Of a stretch of 64,000 bases of DNA, positions 16,349 to 24,076 are shown in pieces (the first letter of the stretch is position 1; each line of letters begins with the position of its first letter). The notes below the pieces were generated by a model, which had not been told where the DNA came from, ran no database searches, and saw nothing but the letters and a program-made list of their open reading frames with translations. Made by a program: the position numbers and the translations under genes. The stretch is from contig CAJUNQ010000016.1 of NCBI GenBank assembly GCA_910587835.1, positions 21,183 through 85,182 of the forward strand, in the 5' to 3' direction. The DNA comes from an uncultured Oscillospiraceae bacterium (lineage in GTDB: Bacteria > Bacillota > Clostridia > Oscillospirales > Acutalibacteraceae).

Positions 16349-17293
16349 CTACAAGGGCAGGCCTGTAAACAGGTTCACGCCCCTGGTCTGCTCTATTATG
16401 GCGATGGCTGTCACCGCCAGCCCTGCCAGCAGGGTATAAACAGCGAAAATGCTGAGCTTGTTGGTGGTGACAATCCACCGCAGCAGCTGAATGGCCAAAA
16501 AGCCCACCGCCGCCGCTGTGGCTACCCCCGCCAGCAGCGGCAGAGCCCCAATGGCCTCCCCCGCCTCGCCCACATCCTTCAGCGACAGCAGCGCCGCCGC
16601 CGCAATAGAGGGGATGCCCAGCACAAAGGAGTAGTCCAACGCCGCCTGCTGGGTCACCCCCCGCATCAGCCCCACCGACATGGTAGAGCCGGAACGGGAC
16701 AGCCCCGGAAACACAGCGGCCAGGCACTGGGTAATGCCAATGATGACAGCGTCCCCCACCGTCAGCTGGCTGCGGCCGGCCGAAGCCTCCTTTGCCCAGT
16801 GGCGGCCTGAGGCAGGGCCGGAGGCCGCGGTCCGTTTGCCCGCCCATATGCCCAAAAACAGCAGCAGGCTTGTGGCCAGCAAAGCCAGGCCCTCCACCAG
16901 AATGCCCGAGTCAGAGGCCAGCCGCTCCGACAGGTCCTTCACCTTCATGTCTGTGCCCGGTATGGGCAAAAACAGCAAAAACAGCGGCAGCAGGCCAATC
17001 ACCAGCATAAAAATCAGCCGCCGGTCAGCGTTCATCTCCCCCCACTGGAACTTACCGGTAAACAAGTCCCCCAGCAGAGAGAAAAACTCCTTGATCAGCC
17101 GCCAGATGAGCTTGCGGTACACAAACACCACGGCAATCAGCGTGCCCAGGTGCAGCATCACGTCAAACAGAATGCCCGGCAGCTCAATGCCAAACATGTG
17201 CTGGGAGATGGACAGATGCCCCGAGCTGGACACGGGCAGAAACTCGGTGGCCCCCTGAATCACTCCTTGCAGGACAGCGTCAAAAATAGTCAT
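16349..17293 (-). CDS. uppP: Undecaprenyl-diphosphatase UppP (BacA)
   Basis: A 314-residue membrane enzyme that recycles undecaprenyl pyrophosphate to the monophosphate lipid carrier for cell-wall synthesis. Family motifs are clear: the N-terminal QGVIQGATEFLPVSSSGHL with catalytic Glu and Ser, and FPGLSRSGSTMSVGLMRG with the catalytic Arg. About eight hydrophobic segments are present. A hydrophilic insertion near residues 160-190 makes it somewhat longer than typical BacA. It sits between tepA and ftsK on the same strand and may share a transcript. Overexpression of this family gives bacitracin tolerance. Confidence 0.93.
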   Translation of the reverse strand: MTIFDAVLQGVIQGATEFLPVSSSGHLSISQHMFGIELPGILFDVMLHLGTLIAVVFVYRKLIWRLIKEFFSLLGDLFTGKFQWGEMNADRRLIFMLVIGLLPLFLLFLPIPGTDMKVKDLSERLASDSGILVEGLALLATSLLLFLGIWAGKRTAASGPASGRHWAKEASAGRSQLTVGDAVIIGITQCLAAVFPGLSRSGSTMSVGLMRGVTQQAALDYSFVLGIPSIAAAALLSLKDVGEAGEAIGALPLLAGVATAAAVGFLAIQLLRWIVTTNKLSIFAVYTLLAGLAVTAIAIIEQTRGVNLFTGLPL

Positions 17294-17354
17294 AGCTTCT
17301 CCTTTTATGTAGCGGCGGCGCAGGAGTCCTCTCCCGCCCGCCGTGCTCCGCCGG

Positions 17355-18131
17355 TCAGGATCGCTTTCTCCTGGCAGCGGGCTTGGCCTTCTTTTTCTTT
17401 TCCTTGTCGATCATCTGGTTCAAACAGTCCATCGCGTCAGACAGCGACCCCAGCGCGTCAATCAGCCCCTCCTCCACCGCGTCGGGACCGTCCAGCACAC
17501 TGCCCACATCCATCACCAGCTCCTGGGTGTTCATGGCCAAGGTGGTAAAACGCTCTTTGGCGATGTTGGAGTTCTGGGTGACAAAATTGGTGATCCGGTC
17601 CTGCATACGCTGAAAATATTCCAGGGTCTGAGGAATGCCCAGCACCAGGCCGTTCATGCGCACCGGGTGGATGGTCATGGAGGCGGACTCGGCAATAAAC
17701 GAACGCTTGGCCGCCACCGCCAAAGGCACCCCGATGGAATGGCCGCCCCCCAGCACCAGCGACACCGTGGGCTTCTTCATGCCGGCCACCAGCTCGGCCA
17801 GGGCCAGGCCAGCCTCCACGTCGCCGCCCACTGTGTTCAGCAGCATCAAAAGGCCGTCCACCTCCGGGTCCTCCTCCACGGCGACAATCTGGGGGATGAC
17901 ATGCTCATACTTGGTGGTCTTGTTCTGCGAGGGCAGAATGTAATGCCCCTCAATCTGGCCGATAATGGTCAGGCAATGGATCGTATGGCCGTGGCTGTGG
18001 GTAACGACGGAGCCGCTCTCGTTAATCTGCTTCTGCTGCTCCGAAAAGCCCTCCTGCTCCGGGGCCTCGCCGTTTCCCTCCTCGTTCTTCATGGCCTTGA
18101 TCTGATTCTTTTTCGTCTGTACTTTTTTCAT
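17355..18131 (-). CDS. tepA: TepA-like ClpP-family serine protease
   Basis: A 258-residue member of the ClpP/crotonase-fold group named TepA or YmfB, which lies next to spoIIIE in Bacillus. The ClpP core spans about residues 40-235: LLMLLNTVGGDVEAGLALAE, then GGHSIGVPLAVAA with the nucleophile serine, then TIHPVRMNG with the catalytic His. Charged tails flank the core at both ends and there is no signal peptide. The substrate is unknown; Bacillus TepA has been linked to preprotein translocation or signal peptide clearance. It has its own promoter at 18227-18255. Confidence 0.88.
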   Translation of the reverse strand: MKKVQTKKNQIKAMKNEEGNGEAPEQEGFSEQQKQINESGSVVTHSHGHTIHCLTIIGQIEGHYILPSQNKTTKYEHVIPQIVAVEEDPEVDGLLMLLNTVGGDVEAGLALAELVAGMKKPTVSLVLGGGHSIGVPLAVAAKRSFIAESASMTIHPVRMNGLVLGIPQTLEYFQRMQDRITNFVTQNSNIAKERFTTLAMNTQELVMDVGSVLDGPDAVEEGLIDALGSLSDAMDCLNQMIDKEKKKKAKPAARRKRS

Positions 18132-18226
18132 GGCGCACTCTCCTTTATGGAGAAAAGTGTGCCCGGTTCCGCGAAAAAGATACCCCAGGGGGAAGAATTC
18201 GCCCCTAGAATTCGCGGACGAAGAAT

Positions 18227-18255
18227 ATTATACCACTTTTTTCCCCGGGCCGCAA
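18227..18255 (-). promoter_or_regulatory. Sigma-A promoter for tepA
   Basis: Minus-strand TTGCGG (18250-18255) and perfect TATAAT (18227-18232), 17 bases apart. The leader of about 90 bases contains two GAATTCGC repeats (18195-18216). Confidence 0.65.
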
Positions 18256-18284
18256 GCCTGGAAAAACAAGGTAAAAAAATTTTA

Positions 18285-18319
18285 AGAAAATCCCGCGCCT
18301 TCTTCTGGGAAAGCGCGGG
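18285..18319 (-). terminator. Likely terminator of the spoIIIA operon
   Basis: A CCCGCGC/GCGCGGG stem (18313-18319 with 18292-18298) is followed on the minus strand by ATTTTCTTAAAATTTTTTT. It is the first clear rho-independent terminator downstream of spoIIIAH, about 450 bases after the stop, so the transcript would include both repeat elements between them. Confidence 0.65.
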
Positions 18320-18332
18320 TCATCTTCCTTAT

Positions 18333-18604
18333 AGAACCTGTATTCATAGTGGGAGCTCGCGCAGGGGCAAGGGATTTTTCCTCAGAGGCCGGAAAGCCTT
18401 CACCGACAACCCGGCGGCTATTAAGAAAATTTACTGCCTTGTGGCGAGAAAATCACCGCCCATACGCTGTGAATATAGTAAACGGTTAACACGCTTGCAA
18501 ATCGGTACATCCCGATTTTTAAGCAGAGCGGCCCGGGCACACCCGTGCCCCCAGGTTCAAAAGAGGCATCACTTCTTTTGAACCGCGTTAACGATACAGG
18601 TTCT
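18333..18604. repeat. Foldback repeat element E, composite
   Basis: Bounded by an 11-base perfect inverted repeat: AGAACCTGTAT at 18333-18343 and its complement ending at 18604. Inside, 18345-18400 carries the family core motif also seen in elements A to D (on the minus strand CTGAGGAAAAATCCCTTGCC). The right half has two tight hairpins: GGGCAC/GTGCCC at 18535-18550 and an 11-base stem at 18554-18584. It may be two elements inserted next to each other. No gene is present. Confidence 0.6.
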
Positions 18605-18770
18605 TAGAGCCTATCCCGAAATGATCCGCACGCATCTTGCTTGCATATTTTCCGTCATATAGCGGCCAAATTTCTTGACAGGTGTCAGCCTGCCTGCAAA
18701 ATTTTGACGCCATCTGACGATCAATCTGACTGCGCAATCTGCCCACGTCTCATTCCGGGATAGGCTCTTA
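18604..18770. repeat. Foldback repeat element D
   Basis: A 167-bp element with 21-base terminal inverted repeats matching at 19 of 21 positions (TTAGAGCCTATCCCGAAATGA at 18604-18624 against 18750-18770). The middle resembles the core of elements A to C. Its right end supplies the TAA stop codon of spoIIIAH at 18768-18770, and it abuts element E on the left. Confidence 0.8.
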
Positions 18771-19337
18771 CTGTCCAGAGCCGATAATGGTGATCTTTTC
18801 CGCCGACAGCCCGGTCTGCTCCATCACCACCTCCTGCACCACCAGCACGTCGCTGTCCTTCAGCTCTCCGGCCACCACTACGCTGCACTGCTCCTCGGCA
18901 ATGTAGGCCACGCACTCCTGATACCCCTTTGCCTTGAGAATGCTCTCCACATTGCTCTCCTTCAAAATGTTCTGGGCCATCGCAGAGGCCTGGTCCACCG
19001 CGGCCTTTTTGGCCTCGCTGTCCGCGCCCGCGTCTTCCAGCACGCTGTCAAGCAGCTCCAGGGCCTCGTCCCGGGAGTTCTGCCGGTCCATCCGGGCGGT
19101 GGCCAGCGAGCCGGCCTTGGTGTTGGCCGGGGCCGAGCTCTGCAGGTCGTCAGATACGGTCTCAACATAGGCGTTGTTCACCAGCTGCGCTGCCCCCAGC
19201 TGGCTGGAGGCGCTGGTGTCTGTGCCCACAGGCAGCTTGCTTGTGCCCGCGAACTGCCAGTTAAGATACACCGCCGCCCCCAGGGCCAGCACCAGAGAGG
19301 CCAGAACCAGTTGCTTTCTGCCAAATTTGCTTTTCAT
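18768..19337 (-). CDS. spoIIIAH: Stage III sporulation protein AH (SpoIIIAH)
   Basis: SpoIIIAH is a mother-cell membrane protein whose YscJ/FliF-like ring domain binds forespore SpoIIQ across the intermembrane space and forms the feeding-tube channel. The 189-aa protein has an N-terminal membrane anchor (KQLVLASLVLALGAAVYLNW) and the conserved C-terminal ring-building domain from about residue 95 (EALELLDSVLEDAG through VVVQEVVMEQTGL-type helices to the end at GSGQ). The ATG at 19337 follows GGTGG. Its stop codon is contributed by repeat element D. Last gene of the spoIIIA operon. Confidence 0.92.
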   Translation of the reverse strand: MKSKFGRKQLVLASLVLALGAAVYLNWQFAGTSKLPVGTDTSASSQLGAAQLVNNAYVETVSDDLQSSAPANTKAGSLATARMDRQNSRDEALELLDSVLEDAGADSEAKKAAVDQASAMAQNILKESNVESILKAKGYQECVAYIAEEQCSVVVAGELKDSDVLVVQEVVMEQTGLSAEKITIIGSGQ

Positions 19338-19406
19338 TGCCAATACCACCTTTGTTTATGTTGTTGTCTGGGGCATGCCCCCATCAGCCGGCGATGAGCG
19401 CACGCC

Positions 19407-19925
19407 CTACCTGCCCTCTACCACGCACACCCGGGAGGAGGGCACGCCCAGCGCCGTGCGGGCGGCGTTGACCAGCTTCTCCCGCATGTCCGGGTCCGCC
19501 GCCGTCCGGCTGACAATCACCGCCCCCTTTACCCTGGGCTGCTCCTGGGTCAGCTCCAGGCCGCGCTGAGCGCCGCCGCTGTCCTCCAATACTACATGGG
19601 ACTCCTCCTCCCCAGCGTCCTGCAGCTTTTTGTCCTGGGCATACACCCAGCGGCCGTCGTCCTCCAAGGTCACCATAACCGCCGGGTCCGGCTCGCCGGT
19701 AACCGCCTTTACCACCTGGCGCAGGTCCTCCTCCAGCTGCTGACGGTACTGCCCGGCGGCAGGCGCTGCCTGGGGCTGGGGCTCAGTCCTCCCCTCCTCC
19801 GGCTGAAGCAGGGAGGAAATCCCAATGAGGACAATCCCGCAGAGCCCCAGCACAAACACCAGCCGGGTGAGTCTTTTGTCCCTCAGGGCGGCCCGGGCCT
19901 GCTCCCAGAGTTTATTCAGCTCCAT
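19407..19925 (-). CDS. spoIIIAG: Stage III sporulation protein AG (SpoIIIAG)
   Basis: A 172-residue ring-forming component of the SpoIIIA-SpoIIQ channel. One membrane helix at about residues 21-40 (LTRLVFVLGLCGIVLIGISS) is followed by a linker and the RBM domain (LEEDLRQVVKAVTGEPDPAVMVTLE to the end), with the conserved VKGAVIVS strand. The start overlaps the end of spoIIIAF by 14 bases, so the two are translationally coupled. 69 bases separate it from spoIIIAH. Confidence 0.92.
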   Translation of the reverse strand: MELNKLWEQARAALRDKRLTRLVFVLGLCGIVLIGISSLLQPEEGRTEPQPQAAPAAGQYRQQLEEDLRQVVKAVTGEPDPAVMVTLEDDGRWVYAQDKKLQDAGEEESHVVLEDSGGAQRGLELTQEQPRVKGAVIVSRTAADPDMREKLVNAARTALGVPSSRVCVVEGR

Positions 19926-20385
19926 CGGCAGTCACCTCTATGACGGTATCCTCCCCCAGAGCCCCCAAAAGCAGAGCCCTGGCCCGCTGGGCGTCGCTCT
20001 CATACCGGAAGCTCAGCTCGGCCTTTGTAAATACTATGCGGCTGTCGTCCATTATATTGATGTGCACGATGATTTTTTTCGCCTCCATTCCCGCAGCGGC
20101 CAGCAGGCCCCGAAGATACTCCTCCCCCTGCTGCTGCGCCGCCTGACAGTATTGGTCCTCCACATATTGGTCCAGCTCCGGGTTGCGCCAGTCCTCCCCC
20201 CCGCCAGTCAGGACCAGCCCCCAGGAGGCCCCGGCCAGGGCAGCGGCCAAAGAGGCCAGCAGCACCAGCACAGTCAGAGACCGGACAAAGCCCAGCATCT
20301 TGTTTTTAGGGCACAGCCGGGTAATCAGCTCCGCGGCCACCAACACCCCGCAGACTACCCCGGCGTTCTCCATTACACCGTCCAT
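19912..20385 (-). CDS. spoIIIAF: Stage III sporulation protein AF (SpoIIIAF)
   Basis: A 157-residue membrane protein of the spoIIIA complex, with two hydrophobic segments near the N-terminus (about residues 7-25 and 35-58) and a soluble C-terminal domain of the ring-building type (IIVHINIMDDS, FTKAELSF). The open frame extends 42 codons upstream, but the ATG at 20385 has AGGAGG 5 bases before it and gives the family length. It overlaps spoIIIAG. Unusually, 234 bases separate it from spoIIIAE. Confidence 0.9.
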   Translation of the reverse strand: MDGVMENAGVVCGVLVAAELITRLCPKNKMLGFVRSLTVLVLLASLAAALAGASWGLVLTGGGEDWRNPELDQYVEDQYCQAAQQQGEEYLRGLLAAAGMEAKKIIVHINIMDDSRIVFTKAELSFRYESDAQRARALLLGALGEDTVIEVTADGAE

Positions 20386-20619
20386 TTTGCCTCCTTTCCG
20401 TCCCGGCCCCCGGCATCGCCAAAAAATAACCAACGCCCCCCCGCCGCAAGACAAACACCACCCCATAAGTAACACAAACACAGAAGCCAGCGCCTGAACC
20501 GCATATTTCAAAATTGAGAGGCTTAAGAGTGCCCCCCTGAGCCCGAAGACCGCGCCCGCCCAGCCAACTTGCTTTCAAGACTGGGCAAAGCCGACCAGTC
20601 AACAAAAACTCTGCCATTG
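20386..20619 (-). other. Unusual gap inside the spoIIIA operon
   Basis: These genes normally abut or overlap. Here 234 bases lie between the spoIIIAE stop and the spoIIIAF start. A minus-strand frame starting at 20617 (MAEFLLTGRLCPVL) with GGGAGG upstream is open for 103 codons but runs 80 bases into spoIIIAF in another frame and looks unlike a folded protein. I do not call it a gene. No terminator is seen, so the operon probably continues. Confidence 0.5.
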
Positions 20620-21720
20620 TCACCCTCCCGACCGGACGAAAACAATCGCCGCCGCACTGGCAATACACACTGCGCACAGGCTGGCGAACACCGCCAGAAT
20701 CATTTTCACCGTGCCCCCAAAGGCCCCCAGCATGGCCCCTGCCTGGCGAAGCTCCAACAGCTCCGCCACTGTCTGCCCTGCCGCGCACACCGCCGACCAC
20801 AGAAGGCACTCCACCAACGCCGGGGCAAACAGACACACCGCCGCCAGCATACCAAAGGCACCTGCCCCTGACTTCACAATTTGAACGCTGTTCTGAATAG
20901 CGGCGGCAGCGTCCCCCAAAGCGCCGCCCACAATCGGCACCCCCGTGGACAACGCCAGCTTGGCCGCCTTGTTGGCCGCAGCGTCCACCTGGCCGTTCAC
21001 CGCCGTCTGCACCGACAGAACGCCGGCATAAATGGTCACCGCTGTCACCAAAGCCCATTTGCCAAAGGCGAACAGCGAGGCCGTCAGCCGGTCCAGCCCT
21101 GAGCCCGAAACCGCCGACGCCGCGGCCAACGCCAGATAAATCCGCATCAGCGGCAGCAGCAGCCCAGCCGCCAGCACCGGAATGGCCTCCCCGGCCAGCA
21201 TGGCCAAAAAGCTGTAGCCGCTGCCCGTGGCCACACTGCCAGAGGCCCCCAGCAGTCCGGCATAAACCGGCGCCGCCGCGCCCAAAAACGCCGCCGCCCC
21301 CTCCGACACCCGGGCGCAGGCAGACAGAAGCCCCAGCACCGGCGGGGCCATCACCAGCCCACAGGCCGCTGCCCCGGCCAGCCGGGCCGTGTCCCCCAGC
21401 TCCCCCTCCTCAAAGCAGCCGCACAGCCGGGCCAGCAGGCAGATAGCCGCCAACGCCGCCAACGCCTTAAGGGGGCTGGCAAGCCCCTCCCGCACCAGCT
21501 TCGACAGGGCGTCAAACATCCCCCTGCCAGAGATTCCCTCTGTCACCATCCCCTGCCCCGCGCCCAGGCCGTCCAGCAGCTGCTGGGCCTCCCTGTCCAA
21601 AGACTCATACAGCGCCCCCACCCCGGCCCGCTCCGCCAGCTCCTCCGCCGAAGCGGCGGGCTGAGCCAGAAGCAGCAGCCCAAGGGCCAGCAACGCCCCA
21701 AGCATTCGCTTCATCCTCAT
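20620..21720 (-). CDS. spoIIIAE: Stage III sporulation protein AE (SpoIIIAE)
   Basis: A 366-residue polytopic membrane protein, the largest membrane subunit of the SpoIIIA complex. A signal-like N-terminus (MLGALLALGLLLLAQPAASA) precedes a soluble stretch to about residue 75 and then about seven hydrophobic segments rich in Ala, Gly and Leu. The conserved segment GVPIVGGALGDAAAAIQNS lies near residue 265. The ATG at 21720 overlaps the spoIIIAD stop in an ATGA junction; a much longer open frame upstream is only overlap with spoIIIAD in another frame. Confidence 0.92.
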   Translation of the reverse strand: MRMKRMLGALLALGLLLLAQPAASAEELAERAGVGALYESLDREAQQLLDGLGAGQGMVTEGISGRGMFDALSKLVREGLASPLKALAALAAICLLARLCGCFEEGELGDTARLAGAAACGLVMAPPVLGLLSACARVSEGAAAFLGAAAPVYAGLLGASGSVATGSGYSFLAMLAGEAIPVLAAGLLLPLMRIYLALAAASAVSGSGLDRLTASLFAFGKWALVTAVTIYAGVLSVQTAVNGQVDAAANKAAKLALSTGVPIVGGALGDAAAAIQNSVQIVKSGAGAFGMLAAVCLFAPALVECLLWSAVCAAGQTVAELLELRQAGAMLGAFGGTVKMILAVFASLCAVCIASAAAIVFVRSGG

Positions 21721-22115
21721 AGCTTTACGATTTCCCCCAGATATTCCAGCAGCCGGGTCAGCAGGGGTAATGCCGCCGTAAGCACCGCCGCCTTTGCCGC
21801 CAGCTCCACCCCATAGGCCAGGGCGGTCTCTCCCCCGTCCCGGCACAGGTGCGCCGCCAGCTGGCCCAGTATGGTGAGGCCGGCTGCTTTCAGCATCACA
21901 GTCAGGCACAGACCGGAAAGACTGCCGGCAGGAACCAGCCCGGCAAGCTGCTCTACCAGCGGAGCCGCGCTTTTCAGCACAAAAACCAGAATGACCACCG
22001 CCGCCGCTGTAGACAGCAGCAGAGCGTGCTCCTTGCCGCCGCGCTTGAGCGCCGCCCCCAGAACCGCCGCGCACAGGGCGCAGACAGCCACCCCCAGAAC
22101 CACCCCCGCGCTCAC
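21717..22115 (-). CDS. spoIIIAD: Stage III sporulation protein AD (SpoIIIAD)
   Basis: A 132-residue membrane protein with about four hydrophobic segments, one of the small membrane subunits of the SpoIIIA channel. It starts with GTG, which overlaps the spoIIIAC stop (GTGA), and ends in an ATGA overlap with spoIIIAE. These overlaps indicate coupled translation. Typical features are the ALLLSTAAAVVILVFVL segment and a conserved C-terminal LLEYLGEIV. Confidence 0.92.
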   Translation of the reverse strand: MSAGVVLGVAVCALCAAVLGAALKRGGKEHALLLSTAAAVVILVFVLKSAAPLVEQLAGLVPAGSLSGLCLTVMLKAAGLTILGQLAAHLCRDGGETALAYGVELAAKAAVLTAALPLLTRLLEYLGEIVKL

Positions 22116-22306
22116 AGCTGAAACACGCTCTTGATGGTCTGAAACAGGGTGTCGATCTCCCGGATGATCATCATCAGCACCACAATCAGTCCGGCCAGGG
22201 TGGTCATCATGGCCTGCTCCTCCCGGCCCGAGCGGATCAGCAGCTGGTTAAGCACCGCCACGATAATGCCGATAGCCGCAATTCGGAAAATGAGATCGAC
22301 TTCCAC
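22112..22306 (-). CDS. spoIIIAC: Stage III sporulation protein AC (SpoIIIAC)
   Basis: A 64-residue protein with two membrane helices, matching SpoIIIAC in length and pattern: DLIFRIAAIGIIVAVLNQLL, a charged loop SGREEQ, then TTLAGLIVVLMMIIREIDTLF. It starts with GTG preceded by GGGAGG at 8 bases. The 138-base gap before it, after spoIIIAB, is longer than usual and contains a small GCTTCCGCGAAGC hairpin but no gene. Confidence 0.93.
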   Translation of the reverse strand: MEVDLIFRIAAIGIIVAVLNQLLIRSGREEQAMMTTLAGLIVVLMMIIREIDTLFQTIKSVFQL

Positions 22307-22444
22307 TGCTTTGTCCTCCCTGTATCTGCCTGATTTTTCTGCACATTCCCCGCTTCCGCGAAGCTGCGCATTCCTGTTTTCTGCATATTATCGTGACTGG
22401 GAACGACCGTGCTCCCCACCCGCCTGCATTCATATTTTTTATTT

Positions 22445-22921
22445 TTATAGAATGAGGATACAGGCGGCGATTCCCGCAAAAGTCCCCAGCGCCAGATAGA
22501 GGCGGCGCTTCTGAACCATCTCCTCCCTGGCCTCCTTCAAGCTGGACTCCGTCAGGGTCATGTAAAGGGTCAGATGCTCCAGCTGGCCCTGGGTGTCGCT
22601 GGCCCCCAGGCCCTGAACAAAGCCCTGAAACATCACCCGGTCCTTTGCCCAGGGCAGCAGAGCCCTGCCCGCCTCCGCCAAAGCCGCCACCGGGTCCTCC
22701 TCAAAGCGGGGCCGTTTTACAGCCGCCTGACTGAACAGGTTCTGCCCCATTGCCAGCAGCTGGCCCAGGGGGTAGGCGGAATAGGCAATTTCCGTGCGGA
22801 GAAACTGCATAAAATTCAGCAGCTCCCGCAGCCTCTCCGTCCGCCGGGCCAAGCCCCTGGCCCGGTCCAGCCCCCACAGCATCCCGCTCACCGCCAGCAG
22901 CCCCCCGCCCAGCAGCCTCAT
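22445..22921 (-). CDS. spoIIIAB: Stage III sporulation protein AB (SpoIIIAB)
   Basis: A 158-residue GspF-like protein with an N-terminal membrane helix, a helical cytosolic bundle and a C-terminal membrane helix (YLALGTFAGIAACILIL). The conserved LNFMQFLRTEIAYSAYPLG segment sits at about residues 35-55. The ATG at 22921 overlaps the spoIIIAA stop (ATGA). The longer open frame upstream is an overlap artefact. Confidence 0.92.
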   Translation of the reverse strand: MRLLGGGLLAVSGMLWGLDRARGLARRTERLRELLNFMQFLRTEIAYSAYPLGQLLAMGQNLFSQAAVKRPRFEEDPVAALAEAGRALLPWAKDRVMFQGFVQGLGASDTQGQLEHLTLYMTLTESSLKEAREEMVQKRRLYLALGTFAGIAACILIL

Positions 22922-23823
22922 CCTACCGCCTCCAGGGAGTAGACCGCGCAAGGGCAGGCCCGTCCGCTGAGGGTGGCCAGGTAGGCAAAGGCCCCTGTCT
23001 CCAACAGCTTTCTGCACAGGGGCCGGCCGGCGGCGTTCTCCCGGCCGGCGTGGACCGTAGCCACCAGCCCCGCCCCGGCATACACCGCCTGACGCACCGC
23101 TCCCAGGTCCTCAGGGGCCAGCTCGTCGCACACCAGCACCTCCGGCGACAGGCTGCGGATGGCCATGTCAAGCCCATAGCCCTTAGGAAAGCCCTTAAGC
23201 ACATCAGCGCAGGGGCCCAGCTCAAAGCCAGAGCTCAGCTCCCCCCTGCTGTCCAACACCACCACCCGGCGGCTGGGAGAAAACCGCCCCAAGGACAGGG
23301 AGCGGGCAATGTCCCGCAGCAGGGTGGTTTTGCCGCTGCCGGGCTCCCCGGCAATCAGCAGCCCCCGGGCCGGGTCCAGCCCTGCCTGAAAAAGCCTGTC
23401 CCCGCACCGGGGCACGTCCCGGGGCACCCGAAACACCAGAGAGGAGATGTCCCGCATCCCCTTTACCCTGCCCTTTTCCATCACGGCTGTGCCGCAAAGG
23501 CCGACCCGGCCCCCTCCGGCCAGCTGCACATAGCCCCGACGAATCTCATTCTCGTGGCTGAATACAGAGTGGCCGCAGATATGCAGAAAAATTTCCTGCA
23601 GGTCCGCCGGAGCGGCCACCGCCAGATTTGCGTCCAGCTCCCGGGATGCCCCCGCGCTCTCCTTCAGATAGACCGCGCCCTCCCGGCCAAACAGAGTCAC
23701 GGGCTGGCCGCTTTTCAGGCGGATGTCGGTGGTCTGGCTTTTCAGCGGCGCGGGCAGCGCCAGCAGCCTGTCCCGATAGAGGGGGAGCTGCGCCGCAATA
23801 TAATCGAAGCCTGGAGTGTCCAT
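22918..23823 (-). CDS. spoIIIAA: Stage III sporulation protein AA (SpoIIIAA ATPase)
   Basis: The 301-residue secretion-type ATPase of the SpoIIIA machine, acting on the mother-cell side. Walker A is GEPGSGKTTLLRD near residue 158, a Walker B-like segment is EVLVCDELAPED near residue 232, and a conserved VATVHAG follows. The start at 23823 (MDTPGF) follows AAAGGAG. It is the first gene of the operon and lies just downstream of a candidate sigma-E promoter. Confidence 0.93.
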   Translation of the reverse strand: MDTPGFDYIAAQLPLYRDRLLALPAPLKSQTTDIRLKSGQPVTLFGREGAVYLKESAGASRELDANLAVAAPADLQEIFLHICGHSVFSHENEIRRGYVQLAGGGRVGLCGTAVMEKGRVKGMRDISSLVFRVPRDVPRCGDRLFQAGLDPARGLLIAGEPGSGKTTLLRDIARSLSLGRFSPSRRVVVLDSRGELSSGFELGPCADVLKGFPKGYGLDMAIRSLSPEVLVCDELAPEDLGAVRQAVYAGAGLVATVHAGRENAAGRPLCRKLLETGAFAYLATLSGRACPCAVYSLEAVG

Positions 23824-23852
23824 TTTTCTCGTCTCCTTTCGCTGACTACTCC

Positions 23853-23882
23853 ATTGTATGGCCCCTGCCCCCAAAATAGAAC
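23853..23882 (-). promoter_or_regulatory. Candidate sigma-E promoter of the spoIIIA operon
   Basis: The minus strand has CATACAAT at 23853-23860, an exact match to the Bacillus sigma-E -10 consensus. GTTCTATT lies at 23875-23882, matching 6 of 8 positions of the -35 GKCATATT with a 14-base spacer. The spoIIIAA start codon is 30 bases downstream. Mother-cell sigma-E control is what is known for this operon in Bacillus. Confidence 0.75.
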
Positions 23883-24012
23883 AAGCCCTGCCCCGGGGCA
23901 GGACAGGTCTGTTTTATATGCAGATTGCGGTTTATATGCAGATAATTCTCAACGTCCCAGGACTGTCCTCCCTTTCTCCTACCAAAAAATGATTCTACCG
24001 GGTAAATAACCC

Positions 24013-24041
24013 TTGCATCGTCAACTATTTTGTTGTATAAT
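24013..24041 (+). promoter_or_regulatory. Sigma-A promoter for the carboxylesterase gene
   Basis: TTGCAT (24013-24018) and perfect TATAAT (24036-24041), 17 bases apart, about 35 bases ahead of the start codon. Confidence 0.75.
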
Positions 24042-24076
24042 ATACCCAGAAAATTTCAGAAAGGATGACCTTTATT

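Noticed and set aside
18554..18584. tRNA-like GGTTCAAAAG segment
   Set aside because: It is one arm of an 11-base hairpin; no acceptor stem, anticodon arm or CCA context could be built around it.
20306..20617. 103-codon frame between spoIIIAE and spoIIIAF
   Set aside because: Good ribosome site, but it overlaps spoIIIAF out of frame, has an Arg/Gly-rich end typical of frame shadows and no recognisable family; kept only as a note.
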